Shown here: positions 1 to 11,227 of the stretch, one piece after another
Layout: each line of letters starts with the position of its first letter
How positions within the stretch are numbered: the first letter of the stretch is position 1
Source: Quercus robur
Taxonomy: Eukaryota > Streptophyta > Magnoliopsida > Fagales > Fagaceae
NCBI RefSeq assembly: GCF_932294415.1
Contig: NC_065542.1
Location: 53,626,406 to 53,690,405, forward strand
Length of the DNA stretch: 64,000 bases
Direction: 5' to 3'
Position numbers and translations under genes: made by a program
Notes under the pieces: generated by a model
What the model saw: the letters and a program-made list of their open reading frames with translations, nothing else
Database searches by the model: none
Told to the model about the DNA's origin: nothing

Positions 1-300
1 TCCCACAGTGGGTTCTGCCTATCTTTATTTATTTTAGTCTGTTATGATTTTAATTGTTTGCCAGAGCACACCATTCTTTTTATTACCAGATTGCTACATT
101 ATCTCCAATTCCTGCAGAATACTCTGGAGTGAATGATAGCTATTTGATTATCTATGTTCCATTTTTTAATGTCCTTGTTGTAAGAATATCAAATGCTGAT
201 TGTGTTCAGATGTTCTAACTTTTACTAAAGATTATAATGTACCGTTAATAGCTTCCACATCTTTCACTTATTAGCATGGAACAAGCCAACGTGATATGAT
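1..300. repeat. Left copy of a segmental duplication (partner 6527-6900)
   Basis: The first 300 bases match 6527-6900 almost base for base, starting with cccacagtgggttctgcct in both. Both copies hold a short exon-like block (about 116-172 here, 6643-6700 there) bounded by a tgcag acceptor and a GTAAG donor. Its open frame reads YSGVNDSYLIIY. This copy lacks about 77 bp present in the other between two agatgttct words (6731 and 6808), which looks like a deletion between short direct repeats. Homology stops at about 300, where the other copy meets an LTR-like element. The parent gene is not recognised. Confidence 0.85.
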
Positions 301-842
301 AGCTATAAAGTATAGACTATAGAGTAAAGAAAATAGCATATAGGGTGGAAGTATTGCATAGTTTCATAAAAGGAGAGATGGGATGAATCCAAGAGTTATC
401 TACTTCTAGATAATAATAACAAAATAAGAAAAAATTCCTCTATTGAAACATCAATTATGCAATCATACTTAAAAAGTACACGTTCTTTCAACAAATAGTA
501 CATGTCCACGTTCAGAATTCAAATTTTCTTTACCCGTTGTAATAATCGAATTACATATATATAAAATAAAATACAAAAAAGAAAAGAAAAAATGTAACAG
601 CTAAAATGAGTAAAGCAGGGAAGGAGCCGAATGGGAAAAATCGACTGGGGGAGGAATAGGTTTCACTTCCAATCCTTACTTGGCAGTGGAGTTGAAGGGA
701 ATATTCGGCTTGTAGCTGCTGAAGACTTCATACTTCAGACTTGTGACCCTTTAAAGTCTTACTGCTCCGCACGCAACGTCTGAGATTTTAAATAAATAAA
801 AAAACTAGAGAATCTTTTTAGTTAGATTCAAAAACAAAATGT
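301..842. other. AT-rich intergenic stretch
   Basis: No coding frame, RNA gene or repeat structure seen. The sequence is AT-rich with scattered oligo-A runs and lies just 3' of the minus-strand TIR-domain gene, so part may be its 3' flank. Confidence 0.5.
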
Positions 843-1861
843 CTATATAAGGCTAAAAAAAAAAAGACGACTCCACTCAGCAATAACATTTTGAACAGAT
901 GAAGCATCATTTTGCGAGATGATTATTGAAGAGTCTTCACCGGCACCTGTACCGGGATTATCAATCTGACGACGGGATTGAACGGTGGATGATTCCCCTT
1001 TTAGTCTTTTCCAAATGACTTCAACAATTTCCTCTATAAACTCTGGCTCTGGACTGCAATTAATTGAACCCACAAAATTATTCTTCTTATTATTATTTTA
1101 TAGAATTGAATTTTGTGATCATCAACTCATGTTGAATAAAGAGAAACTGAGTTATCAAATAACGCCATAAACCCTAATTGGATATTCCTTGAAATTTTAT
1201 TCCATCAACGAAACTTCTTCAAAACTAACCAATTTAATTTTTCTTATCTAACATATTATCAAATTTAATATCCATACAACACCTAATTCTATGATTTTTT
1301 GATTTTTTGATCATCAAATTCTAGAGAAGGAACTCTTAATAATTCAATATTTTAATTTCAATAATATCATCAAAATATGGATATCTACTATATACGGAAC
1401 ATTTTAAAAAATAAAAAATAAAAATCTTACCGATACGGTTTCAAATGCAAGCCTGCCAAGTTTGCAGCGTCCGTTAAAGCAACCTTCCAACTATTCACCT
1501 TATCTTCAGGGCCATTCAGCAACGCCTCCGACAAATTCCCCTTCTGTTTTCGCACCTCGGATGGAGACACATCATAGAAAACAGGGATCACCCTTTGATT
1601 GAACAGCCTTTTGCATTCCATGATCTTCACCAGCTCATCCAGGCACAAATGCGAAGTAGCATAGTTTTTGGAGAACACCACAACCGCAATATTTGATTTT
1701 TCAATTTCATTCAATAACTCGGGTCCACCCTCTTCCCCTCTATACGCACGAATCTTTTTACGGTCAAAAGAGGCAAAGAGATGTCCGGCAAAGCTTGTGC
1801 GGGTATCTTCCTTACAAAAACTAACGAAGACATCGTATTCGTATTCAAAGGAACCAGCCAT
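843..1861 (-). CDS. TIR-domain protein, TIR-X type (truncated TNL), two exons
   Basis: Exon 1 is 1861-1431 and exon 2 is 1053-843 on the minus strand. The donor is CG|GTAAG, the acceptor is TTGCAG, and the phases agree, giving 213 aa. The start chosen is the ATG at 1861 (MAGSFEYEYDVFVSF), because family members begin just before the YDVF strand and the upstream frame is unrelated. Visible TIR features are the EDTR motif (residues 18-21), the SKNYATS block and LDEL, whose Glu76 sits where the TIR NADase glutamate lies. The BB-loop region (residues 36-50) is about 8 residues shorter than in typical plant TIRs. Exon 2 starts like the TNL linker exon (PEPEFIEEIVEVIWKRL) but stops before any P-loop, and no NB-ARC or LRR follows. 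It could be a functional TX protein of immune signalling or a broken TNL. The short BB-loop and nearby decay favour caution. Confidence 0.7.
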
Positions 1862-1920
1862 GGTTGCAAACACACTGACCGAATTGAGGTAATACCAAAC
1901 CCGCTGCCCTAAACTCAAGA

Positions 1921-3110
1921 ACAAAGGAGCAAGAACAGGTTCCTTAGGATTTTTTTTTTTTTTGGTCTTTCCAATTCTCTCACCTCTTTTTTTTTTTTTG
2001 GTTTCTTCTTTTTCTCTCTCACTCTAGTTTTTTTTTTTTTTTTTTTTTTTTTCGCTTTCCAATTTCTCTCTCTCTCTCTCTCTTTTCTCACGCTAGTGCA
2101 AATTTTCCAAAGCAGTGTGAACTTGACTTTGACTTTTTGGATGAAGGAAGATGCCAGGAATTTGCCATGAAAACGCAAGAGGATTGGGTCTAGTTTTACA
2201 CTGCGTTTTCTTTTGTTTTTTTTTGTTTTATTCATTATTTATGAACCACTGCGTTTTCTTTTGTTGTTCCTTGCTTTTACAAAAATCAACATGCTGAAAA
2301 AGTTAGCATTCTATTTATTTATTGTAAATGTGAGATGAAGTTCTGTGCCCGACTTGTTGATCACCAATTTTTTTCTGAATTTATTATATTACTGGGCCTT
2401 ATCGATTTGATTTTTTATTTGAAACCTAAGGAACAATAGTTCTGCTAGAATTTAGTGATTTGGAATTTTCTAATACAATATAAACTATAGAGAATTTGTG
2501 GGTTGCATTCATTTTGTACCTCAGGAAAAAATGTTTTACTAGGTTCTGACAGTCATGCCATATTTGAAATTGATGTCTGTAAAATCACTCAAGAGCGAAG
2601 GAGCAAGAACAGGTTCCTTAGGATTTTTTTTTTTTTTTTTTTTTTCCTTCCTTCTTGTGCAAGTTTTCAAAAGTAGTGTGATTTTTGGCTTTGTGGGCGC
2701 ATGCGCATCACGCGGTAGCAAGCACATGACAATTTGACTTTTTTGTTAAAGGAACATACCAGGAAATTGGCATAAAAACACAAAGCATTGTGTCCGACTA
2801 ATTTTTTATTGTAATAGTGCTAGTTAGGGGACCGAATTGGTTGATTCACCAATTTTTTCTTTAAATATTTACACACTGATCAGAGAGAGTGGTCAAATGG
2901 TTGATGGTTTTCTTTATGTATGCATTTTCTAAAGAAATTTATTTGTGTGTGCCTTATTGATTTGTTTTCAATTTGATTTGCTACAACTAGCTATTCCTTA
3001 CACATTTGTGGGCTGGATTCATTTTGGTACCTCACGAAGAAATGTTTTAATAGCTTCTGACAGTAATGACATAATTAAAATTTATGTTAGGAAAATTACA
3101 TCATGCAGAG
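1921..3110. repeat. Diverged tandem duplication upstream of the TIR gene
   Basis: The block from about 1921 to 2590 is repeated from about 2598 to 3110. Shared landmarks are aaggagcaagaacaggttcc followed by a long T run (1925 and 2599), an agtgtga...gactttt stretch (2113 and 2676), and ttgtgggttgcattcatttt (2500 and 3006). Copy sizes differ because the first copy has longer T and CT runs (1950-2090) and other indels. There is no open frame of note. The duplication begins directly upstream of the TIR gene, so it may copy that gene's 5' flank. Confidence 0.75.
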
Positions 3111-3639
3111 TTCTGTTACAATTGAATCTCTATTACTATGAAAAATATCATAATAGCTTCGAAATTGAGCAATCTGAGTTTTCATGTTCCTAGAATTGCA
3201 ATTGACATGTGAATTAAAAGATGAAGCTCTTTTCACAGTCTCCTATATGCTATTACGAGTTTAAGAAAAAGTTTAAAAAATTTGTTATGAATATTATTGC
3301 ATTGTCCATGTCCTCCAAAATAAAATTTGATGTATTAAATAGTTTAGCTGAAAATACTTAGAAGTAAATCAACTAGATTATACCTATTTTATTCAGATTA
3401 TGATCAATCCCTCAAATGAATGGATTGGGTATTGGGACACAATGTCCTGATTTATGAGTATTGGGACCCCATGTACATTCTGTATATGTTGCTGAATATA
3501 AATAAAATCTACAATCTTTTTGTGTTGAATTTGTGTAATATCTATGATGTGCACCATTAGGAAAGCTGACAATGGCATTAACCTTCTCTAGGTTAGGAAT
3601 GGCAAGCGTGGCAACGAGGAGCTGCATAGAAGACATCAA
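3111..3639. other. Intergenic, no gene seen
   Basis: AT-rich sequence with only short chance frames. It may contain decayed intron or 5' parts of the PALE CRESS-like pseudogene that follows, but I cannot align any of it. Confidence 0.4.
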
Positions 3640-4212
3640 TAGTAAGAAGAAGAAGAGGAAGGAAGGCTAATGAGTATCCTGAAATTGGCACACGCTTGAA
3701 AGGGTATCTCATGAAGAAGATGTTAAAAAAGCACAGAGACTGATTTCAAGCTTCATCAGAGCTGCTGAAGAAGAGGTAGAGGTAATTGGAATATATAATA
3801 TCAAATCCATTACCTCATAAATGGTTTAATCATCAAGAAATTGAGGCTTTAAAATTATGAGAATGTGTTCATTTTAAAAGAGTGTTTTCTGTATACACAG
3901 GTTGATAGAAATCCTTAAAAAGTAAAAGCCCTCTCCTTTTTCTTTTTTGGCTGCTTTTCATTTTATTACTAAGAAAATATTTTTGTCTTATATCTAAGGA
4001 CATCCCATTTCATTGCTGTCCATTCTCATTAATCTTTTGCAGCATGTAGGATGTCCCTTGTGGTGAATTGAGTCAAATTGTTCAAGTAGCTAATTTTAAG
4101 TGTTGATTAAGTTTCTTATATGCAGGAAATTTAGGAAGCTGCTGAGAAAGGAGAACTCAATGAACTTGTTCTAATGGTCAAATAGAATCACCTTGATCTT
4201 ACTAGATGTGAT
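3640..4212 (+). pseudogene. PALE CRESS (PAC)-like pseudogene fragment, two internal exons
   Basis: PAC is a plastid protein needed for chloroplast RNA maturation and ribosome assembly. Two neighbouring exons are recognisable. The first (about 3640-3781) reads ANEYPEIGTRLKGY and then, after a frameshift near 3708, KKAQRLISSFIRAAEEEVE, ending at an intact GTAATT donor. The second (4126-4212) follows a tgcag acceptor and reads EAAEKGELNELVLMV then NHLDLTRCD, ending at GTAAGT. These correspond to the central PAC segment (EIGTRLKEFPEQD ... EEAAEKGELDELVLMIIWNRLDLARRD, from memory of the Arabidopsis protein). Two in-frame TAG codons (4132 and 4183) interrupt the second exon. No later PAC exons could be found downstream. 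It is clearly dead, and because intron boundaries are kept it arose by DNA duplication, not retroposition. Confidence 0.8.
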
Positions 4213-5834
4213 GTAAGTTGGTCTTTTGTTGTCTCTAAATTTAGTACTTTTTATCTAAGGCAATGTTGTTCTAGTGTAATGTTTTGGAAACATTTTTTTA
4301 GTGTGCCAATGTAAATGTATGCAATCACTGATTACTGTAATGTTTAAATTTGATGGCTGCCATTATAAAATTCTCTGTAGGTGTAGGAGTGTTTGCTGCT
4401 TTTTTAGCATCAGTTTTGTAAGTCTCAAATATTTGTACTAAATACCTATACTACCACTTCTTTTTCTTTTTTTTTTAAAGTTCAAGTTTGTTTTTACGCA
4501 AGACTTTGAAGAAACCAATATGTATGAATCTAGAATTTATAAGCATGAAATTCTCAACTAAATATTTATTATTTCTCATAAAGGAAAAGCGGACAGTAAA
4601 GAAGTGCTACAGAAGACAGAATAGTAATCAGTATTTTAGACTATAGAAGCTGGTAGGATTAGCTACTTCTAATGAGCAAGGCAGCCTCATTGATCAGGGA
4701 CTGTGATGACCAAAGTTACTTTCAATTGCATGGTACCTATTATTATTTTGAGAAAGAGAGAGCCAATGGTCTTCTTCTACGAGGTTTCTTTCACTTAGAA
4801 AAAAAAAAAGAAGAAAAAAAGATGTATTATCAAACAAATAGAGAAATAAGAGACTGTTGAACCTTCAATGTCAATCTGATATCCAATACAATATCTATAA
4901 CTCTGGAAACTTCAAGCTCATATTGGTCATGGATTGAGAACGGAAATTGAAATCTATGATATCTAATCTCTCATTGTTCCCCAGTAGCTCACTTGTACAG
5001 CAGTTTGGCTGTCAATTGACTGGTCAAAGGTTTGTATATGTGTTGCATTGAAAGAAAAAAAAACCTATTATCCAACTTCAAGCCATTGTAATACCTTAGT
5101 AAAACTTGTCCAGGTATTGGAAAATATTTGTTTCAAATATAATTCCTTTGTTAAAAGTTAAAAATTCTTATGATCTAGTAATCTAATGCGTATAACATAT
5201 GTTGTATAACTAATACTTAAAGTAGGAATGGAGGATAAACAAGAGACCTGCTTATGTATTTAGCAAAGGAAAAATGTTTGAATTGACAGCATTGGCTATT
5301 TGGAAAGAACTTTCGTGCAACAGAAATTAAGCCTTGATTTTGAGGACACTTCTTATAAGGGAATTAGGCATGCTGGACCCTTGAAAATGAGTGTGCAAAC
5401 CTCCTTTGATTATTTAACGGGAAGTTCCTTTGTTCACCTTCAAAAGTGCAGACTTATCAAGGAATTGTGTTGTTCTTGATGATTTTATACTTAGTGAATG
5501 TTTTCATAATTCTTACATTAGAATGTTTCATTTTCCATGGTGCCTAAAACTCATTATATCTAAAATGATAAACTATTTTAACTTAAAAAAGACACGTATA
5601 TACTGGATCCATTGTCTGGAAATTCAGCTTTTGCCAAGTGTGATACCAATGTTTAATGTTGAAATATATCACTCGTGTCTATTTCCATGAATCAAAGCAT
5701 TTAATATATTTGTAAGGTTGAGTCAGAAACTAGAATGTAGTTGTATCTGTGGAAGAAAAAGATTCCCGTGGTTCTATATAACTTTTTTTTTTTCTAGATA
5801 TTTACATGATCTGCCTCCATCTTCTTTTTAGGAA
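4213..5834. other. No gene recognised
   Basis: AT-rich DNA between the PAC-like exons and the duplicated exon pair. Short open frames (for example 4672-4860 and 5430-5690) have no recognisable motifs and AT-biased composition. Missing PAC exons, if ever present, are not detectable by eye. Confidence 0.4.
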
Positions 5835-6440
5835 AGGCATCCCTGTAAGGGTCCTATGCCTCACCTAGGTATGTTTTTGTGCATTTTATTGTCTATTCCG
5901 ATACTGGAGGTTGCTAATAGTATCGAGGAAGAGAAATGTGAACTTATTGATGAAAGTGAGCCCTACCAATCAAATGATAGAAAAACAGGTTCTAGGAAAG
6001 CGTCGCAAGGAGTTAGTTACCAGCTTGCAGTTATTGGGCGATTATGAGGGCTTGCTGACACTACCTTAGTCTGTTGTTTTTGTAGCCAATCAGGCTGCTA
6101 AGCCCCTGTGGTTCTATATAACTTCTGTTTCTAGATATTTACATTGATCTACCTTTATTTTACATCTTTTTAGGAAAGGGATCTATGTGAGGGTCCTGTG
6201 CCTCACGGTCCTCACCTGGATATGTGTTTGTTAATGTTATTTGTCTATTACAACACTTACAGTCACTAACATTATAGTGGAAGAAGAAGGTGAACTTATT
6301 GATGAAAGTGAACGTAGCCTTACCAATCAAAGGATTGAAAAACAGGTTCTAGGAAAGCATGCCAAGGAATTAGTTACCCGCTTGCAGTTATTAGGCGATT
6401 ATGAGGGCTTGTTGACACCACCTCAGTCTGTTATTTCAGT
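5835..6440 (+). pseudogene. Two tandem copies of a decayed exon, family not recognised
   Basis: About 5835-6075 and 6178-6440 are copies of one unit. Each starts near ggaaaggcat/gggat...gggtcct, followed by gcctcac and an exon-like part. The second copy has the longer intact frame: after an attatag acceptor (6278) it reads EEEGELIDESER and on to KELVTRLQLLGDYEGLL, TPPQSV. The first copy carries indels that break this frame. The exon-like block at 6643-6700 probably belongs to the same lost gene. I could not place the family: the phrase GDYEGLLTPPQSV looks conserved, but I have no name for it. Whole-protein searches with these two phrases would settle it. Confidence 0.55.
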
Positions 6441-6526
6441 AGCCCAAAATATTGTATGGCTTACTTGTTTCATGGAAGAACAGACTTATATCTGTTTTGT
6501 TGCTTCATAATTCCCCTCCCCCCCTC

Positions 6527-6900
6527 CCACAGTGGGTTCTGCCTATCTTTATTTATTTTAGTTTGTTATGATTTTAATTGTTTGCCAGAGCACCCCATTC
6601 TTTTTATTACCAGACTACTATATTACCTCCAATTCCTGCAGAATACTCTGGAGTGAATGATAGCTATTTGATTATCTATGCTCCATTTTCTAATGTCCTT
6701 GTTGTAAGTATATCAAGTGCGGATTGTGTTCAGATGTTCTCTTTGCATGGTTTGAATGATTAATTAAGACTTAAGAGTACCAAGCACACACTCCATCAAA
6801 TGAGCTAGATGTTCTAACTTTTACTAAAGATTATAATGTACTGTTAATAGCTTCCACATCTTTCACTTATTAGCATGGAACGAGCCAATGTGATATGATA
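6527..6900. repeat. Right copy of the segmental duplication (partner 1-300)
   Basis: Matches bases 1-300 at a high level, including the exon-like block at 6643-6700 with its tgcag acceptor and GTAAGT donor. It holds 77 bp more than the left copy, bounded by agatgttct words. Homology ends at about 6900, exactly where the LTR-like sequence begins. Confidence 0.85.
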
Positions 6901-7459
6901 ACAAACAAGGCATGACAAGCTACAAACAATAAAGAAAAGGGCTGAGAGACCGCACTTCTTGAGAGGGTGCTCCCAAAAAAGAGATTTGGGTGCTTTTTCA
7001 GGGCACCTTTCTTTTTGGGTAAGTGGTATGAAGTGACCACTTATTTTTTATAAAAAAAAATAAGAAAAAAAATAAATACAAAATTACATGATCAAAATAC
7101 TTCATTGTCATTAATTGAATAGAAATAAATAGAGTTTTGATAAATTGAATCTTACAAGACTTTGAGTCCTAGTTACAATCTTCCAAAAGAACACATGGCT
7201 TTTTGTCCTAGTTGCAATCTACCTAAAGATAAAAAAGAAAGACAAAGCATAGGTCTACCTATCCAAAAGAACTAAGTACGGAGGCTAGGTTACAAAATGG
7301 GAAGGTGTTAGGCACCCATTCCACCCAGACAGAGTCTGGTCTTCTAGACTCAAATGACCAATATACCATTTTTGCATGATGTGAATAATATGTTCAACAT
7401 ACAGGACACACTTGACCAAAATTAACTCAAATAAATCTATCTTATGAATGTATCCTCTT

Positions 7460-8205
7460 TTTTAAAGAAAATTCAGATCTGTTTTTGTAAATAAAAAAAA
7501 TTGATTTGATTCATTAAAAAAAAAAAGAAACCAGATTTGTTTTTGTGTAGATAAAAAAATTGGTTTTGTAAAGAAAATCAGATATGTTTTTATATAAAAA
7601 AAGAACAAGGTTTTTGCTAAAAAATTATCAGATCTATTTTGGAGAAAAGTTAAAAATTGTGATTTTTATTAAGAAAAATCATATCTGTTTTGTGAATAAG
7701 AAAATCTAGATTTGTAGAGAAAAAAATCAGATCTGTTTTTATGAATAAAATAAGAAAAAGACTTTTTTTAGAAGAGGAACTACACTCATGAGATAAATTT
7801 ATGTTACATGCATCAATCAAAAATCATCTCAACTTTTAATTTCATATTTTAAATTTCAAAATCTGCTATTTTGTGACAAAGAAAATTTTCTTTAAAAAAA
7901 TTAGATCTGTATTTAATGAAAATAAAGATAAGTTTTTATAGTTAAAAAAAATCAGATCTGTATTTAATGAAAATACAGATCAGTTTTGTGTGTTTAAAAA
8001 AAATCAAATATGTATTTAATGAAAATACAGATCAATTTTGTGTGTTAAAAAAATTAGATATGTATTTAATAAAAATACAAATCAGTTTTATGTGTTAAAA
8101 AAAATCAGATATGCATTTAATGAAAATACAGATCAGTTTTTAATCTTAAAAAAAATCAGATCTGAAAAATTCATATCAGTTTTTAGTTTTAAAAAGATCT
8201 TTAAT
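7460..8205. repeat. Minisatellite, about 51-bp unit, inside the LTR-like element
   Basis: From 7905 to about 8160 a unit of 50-52 bp recurs at 7905, 7956, 8008, 8058, 8109 and 8160. Each unit carries atctgtatttaatgaaaat, then acagatcagtttt and an A run. From 7460 to 7760 an older, more degenerate version (aaaatcagatctgtttttg every 50-60 bp) continues the series. The array lies between the LTR-like promoter and the GGTGCCTAACACC phrase, so it would be transcribed in the original element. Confidence 0.8.
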
Positions 8206-8399
8206 AATTAGCAAATTTTGAGATTCAAGAGAGAAATCATAACAACAAAAAATCTACTAAGAACATATTTAAAGAAAAGTTTAAACAACACATGGCAATA
8301 TATCAGAAATCAGAAATAATAAAAACATCCTAAACCTATCCATGCATCATCAAACAAAATTAAGGAACACAAAAAAAAAAAAAAAAAAAAAAAAGGAAA

Positions 8400-8660
8400 G
8401 AAATAAACTACCTCTTGCATGAGCGTACTCTTCTTAGTGAAAGAACATTTTAGGATTCAAAGAAATTTATTCAATTCTCTTTGAAGCCTAAAATATTTTG
8501 CTTATAGAAAAGAAATTTCTAAGACAAGAGCCTCCAGAACGTCTTTAACGTAAGAGGGAAAAGAAAAGAAGAGAAGAGCCAAAAAGAAGGGGGTTAGAAA
8601 GCGTGAAAAAGTGTGTTGAATTTTGAGAGGCATCCTCTATTTATAAAAGTTGGGATGTTC
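8400..8660 (-). promoter_or_regulatory. TATA box region of the LTR-like element
   Basis: The minus strand has TATAAATAGAGG at about 8648-8636, followed by a GC-richer leader with CTT-rich runs. This spacing fits an LTR promoter firing leftwards. No downstream coding region survives, so it would be an orphan promoter. Confidence 0.4.
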
Positions 8661-9391
8661 GAAGAATTAGCTAAATGATCATAATACAAATTAGGACACA
8701 TTTTTATCTCTAAAAAATCGAAAAGGATAAAATTTATCTCAATCCAAGAGCCCTCGGGCCGAGCATGAAGTTTGTGCCAATTGGCACTTGAGGGGTGCCG
8801 AATAACCCTCTTGGGTGCTAGACCCGCGTTTGAGTTTTAGTCCTTTTTGGATTCCTTTTTTAAGGTTTTTTGAACTGAGACTTGCAATTAGACACGTTTT
8901 TAATCCATATTCTAAAAATTAAACTCATTTTCTGATGATTCTGGTCTCTACAACAATGATTATCTTGTAGATAAACACTCCAAAAAGTCTTGATTATCCA
9001 CAATTTTATAGTTATCTGAATATCCTCTTTATTCCCATGCAAGCAAACCTATTTTTAATACTAACTAACAACCAATCACAAAATTATTTAATTAATTTTA
9101 ATTGTCTAGTCAATCAGGATTAATTTTAATTAATCATGTGTGGTTGGTTCCACCTAAACAAAATGCATGCAGACCGTGCAAACTTGATCATGCGATATCT
9201 TTCAATCAGACGATCCGATTTGGAAATCGGCATACCGTCACGACCGTTAGAATTTCAAGATCATTTTTATGATATGCAATGAATGAATTAATGCATGTAA
9301 TGCAATTATGAATTTTGGGTATATGAATGGTCATTCTAGTCATCTTCCTTAATTAAATCATGGGCAAATAAATAGGTATCAAGTGTCTACT

Positions 9392-10704
9392 GGATAAGAA
9401 CAAGACAAATAAATGGTCAGGCAAATCCCCACTCATTTACGAATCCATTCCTCGGTAACAATATCATAATAAGCAGCAATGTGATCCAAAGTTTGGTGAT
9501 GATGAGTCCACTCCCCAAGCAAATGTACAACAAAGCACAGCAAAGTATGCCAGCGCATAACCCCCTAGCATCGCAACCATACCTCTAGATTCTCCACCTT
9601 CCTACCTTAATCCATGGACTGATAGAAACCAAGAAGGAAGAGTTTCTTTGATCAAAGATTGAACCAAATTTGATCCACCAGATATCCAAACTAACGATGC
9701 CCCAAGTGAAGCTGGAAGTTTGACTCGTGTCATTGCTACAACAAGAGAAACCTACCCATATCTCATCCCATACTTAAAGTCTTCTTCAATTTCTCTACTT
9801 TATCTTTAGGCAACTCGCTTACTTGCAATATCTCTAACAACGAGAATTAGAATAGAGACAATTTCTTCTATCGTGAACATAACATCTCTAATAGGGCGAT
9901 ACACTCTCATCTCTTAAGTAGAGATTTTCAAGGGCAACTAGAGAGATCCCACCTGAGAAGTGGGAGCTAAAGCCATGGCCAAAGAGGGCACCTACACCAC
10001 CATTGCTATGAATATGGGAGGAACTTAGCTGGACCAAAAAATCACTGTTAAGGAGGAAAACAGTACTAAAAGATGAGAACACAAGGAAATCGCCACAACG
10101 CTTCACCTTCTGGCCCATAACGAGGCTATGATAGCCATGCATGGCCTGGTGCAACTAGAAGCTAGAGAATTCAAGGCTACCCCAATAAGAGGACGGTTTA
10201 TGGGTTTAGTGTTAGCAGCATGACCCAAGACAATGACCTTTGGATTCAAGGTCTTACTGTTTGGGTTGTTTTTCTGGCCCATGTCTGGTTGGGTGTGGGG
10301 CATACGGGGTTTCCAAATGAGTTTTGTTTTCAGGTTGGGCTTGACCCCGGGATCCATGCATGGTTGTTAGTATTGGTGAGAGGGTCTGTAGATCAGATCA
10401 AAGGAATTTCCAAATAAACATGGTTCTTGACTCTTCCTAAAGAACGGAACCAAAATAAAATGAAGACTCTTCCTAAAGATTAAATAAATTATCTCACCCA
10501 AATATAAAATTAAGTCAAGACTTAGTCAAATACCAAGCATTAGACTTAAGTCCATCATTTGATTAAGAGAAAATCCTTAGAAGTGGGAAAAAAAAAAAAA
10601 AATTCGAGGACTAAATTAAATCCAAATTAACAAAACCTTATTTTATTTTATTTTATTTTATTTTTTTGAAAAAGAACAAAACATTAAAATTAAGAATTAA
10701 GAAT
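9392..10704. other. Unassigned, possibly old transposon remnant
   Basis: A locally GC-richer stretch (about 9500-10400) with short overlapping frames on both strands (minus 9888-10154 and 10103-10357). Neither shows a domain I recognise. The base composition, which differs from its surroundings, suggests a decayed element. A run of attttattttattttatttt occurs near 10635. Confidence 0.35.
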
Positions 10705-11227
10705 TGGCTTGATCCCAGGCTGGTTGATATTAATCTGTCGTTAAACTTGATTAGCCATCCTAATCAAAAGTTATGTTAAAGTCATGGATTCAATCAATGA
10801 TGAGTGAATTTTGGATGTAAAAAAGCCGTACATATTTTCTGATTATTGGGTTAGGGAAAGATCAACTATTATGAACAAAATCTAGACTTTTTTTTCTTCA
10901 ACGGGGGAAGAACAAAATTTTCAAAAATTGGTTGACGTGGTTATGATAGAGTATATATAGCTGTAACCAATAAGGCAATAACACAGCCGCTATGGTTGAC
11001 ATTATTTGTGTTGCCGACATACAATTAACAATTTTTTATTCAATTATTATTATTATTTTATGAAATTCTTTATCAAGCCAAATGAGAAGCTCAATGAAAA
11101 ATTCTTTCTGGATCTGAAAGAGAAAATATAGTATCAAATCCAATACATGAGAGGCCCAATTACAGAATTTATTGGTTTGGTTTCAAGAGAAAAAAAAGGA
11201 GGATTAGGTTCAAGTTATGTTTATTGT

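Larger units (their letters stand above)
6896..9391 (-). mobile_element. Probable solo LTR (Ty3/gypsy-like), minus orientation
   Basis: Read on the minus strand, the segment opens near 9391 with a gtagacacttgatac motif resembling the TGTAGACA start of long gypsy LTRs. It has a TATAAATAGAGG promoter box at about 8636-8648 and contains the phrase GGTGCCTAACACCTTCCC at about 7300-7317, which I know from long plant retrotransposon LTRs. The imperfect flanking pentamers are tgata (6891-6895) and ggata (9392-9396). No coding region or primer-binding site accompanies it, so a solo LTR is the simplest reading. The terminal dinucleotide at the 9391 side is not canonical, so both ends are uncertain by several bases. 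Confidence 0.45.

Noticed and set aside
1915-2235. Lys/Arg-rich 106-codon frame
   Set aside because: Product of T and CT homopolymer runs read in antisense, not a protein.
7905-8205. CRISPR-like array (regular repeats of about 51 bp)
   Set aside because: Repeats run head to tail without unique spacers, and this is plant nuclear DNA. It is a minisatellite.
9888-10357. Overlapping minus-strand frames as a gene
   Set aside because: No domain, no splice support and different frames over the same bases. Probably transposon debris.
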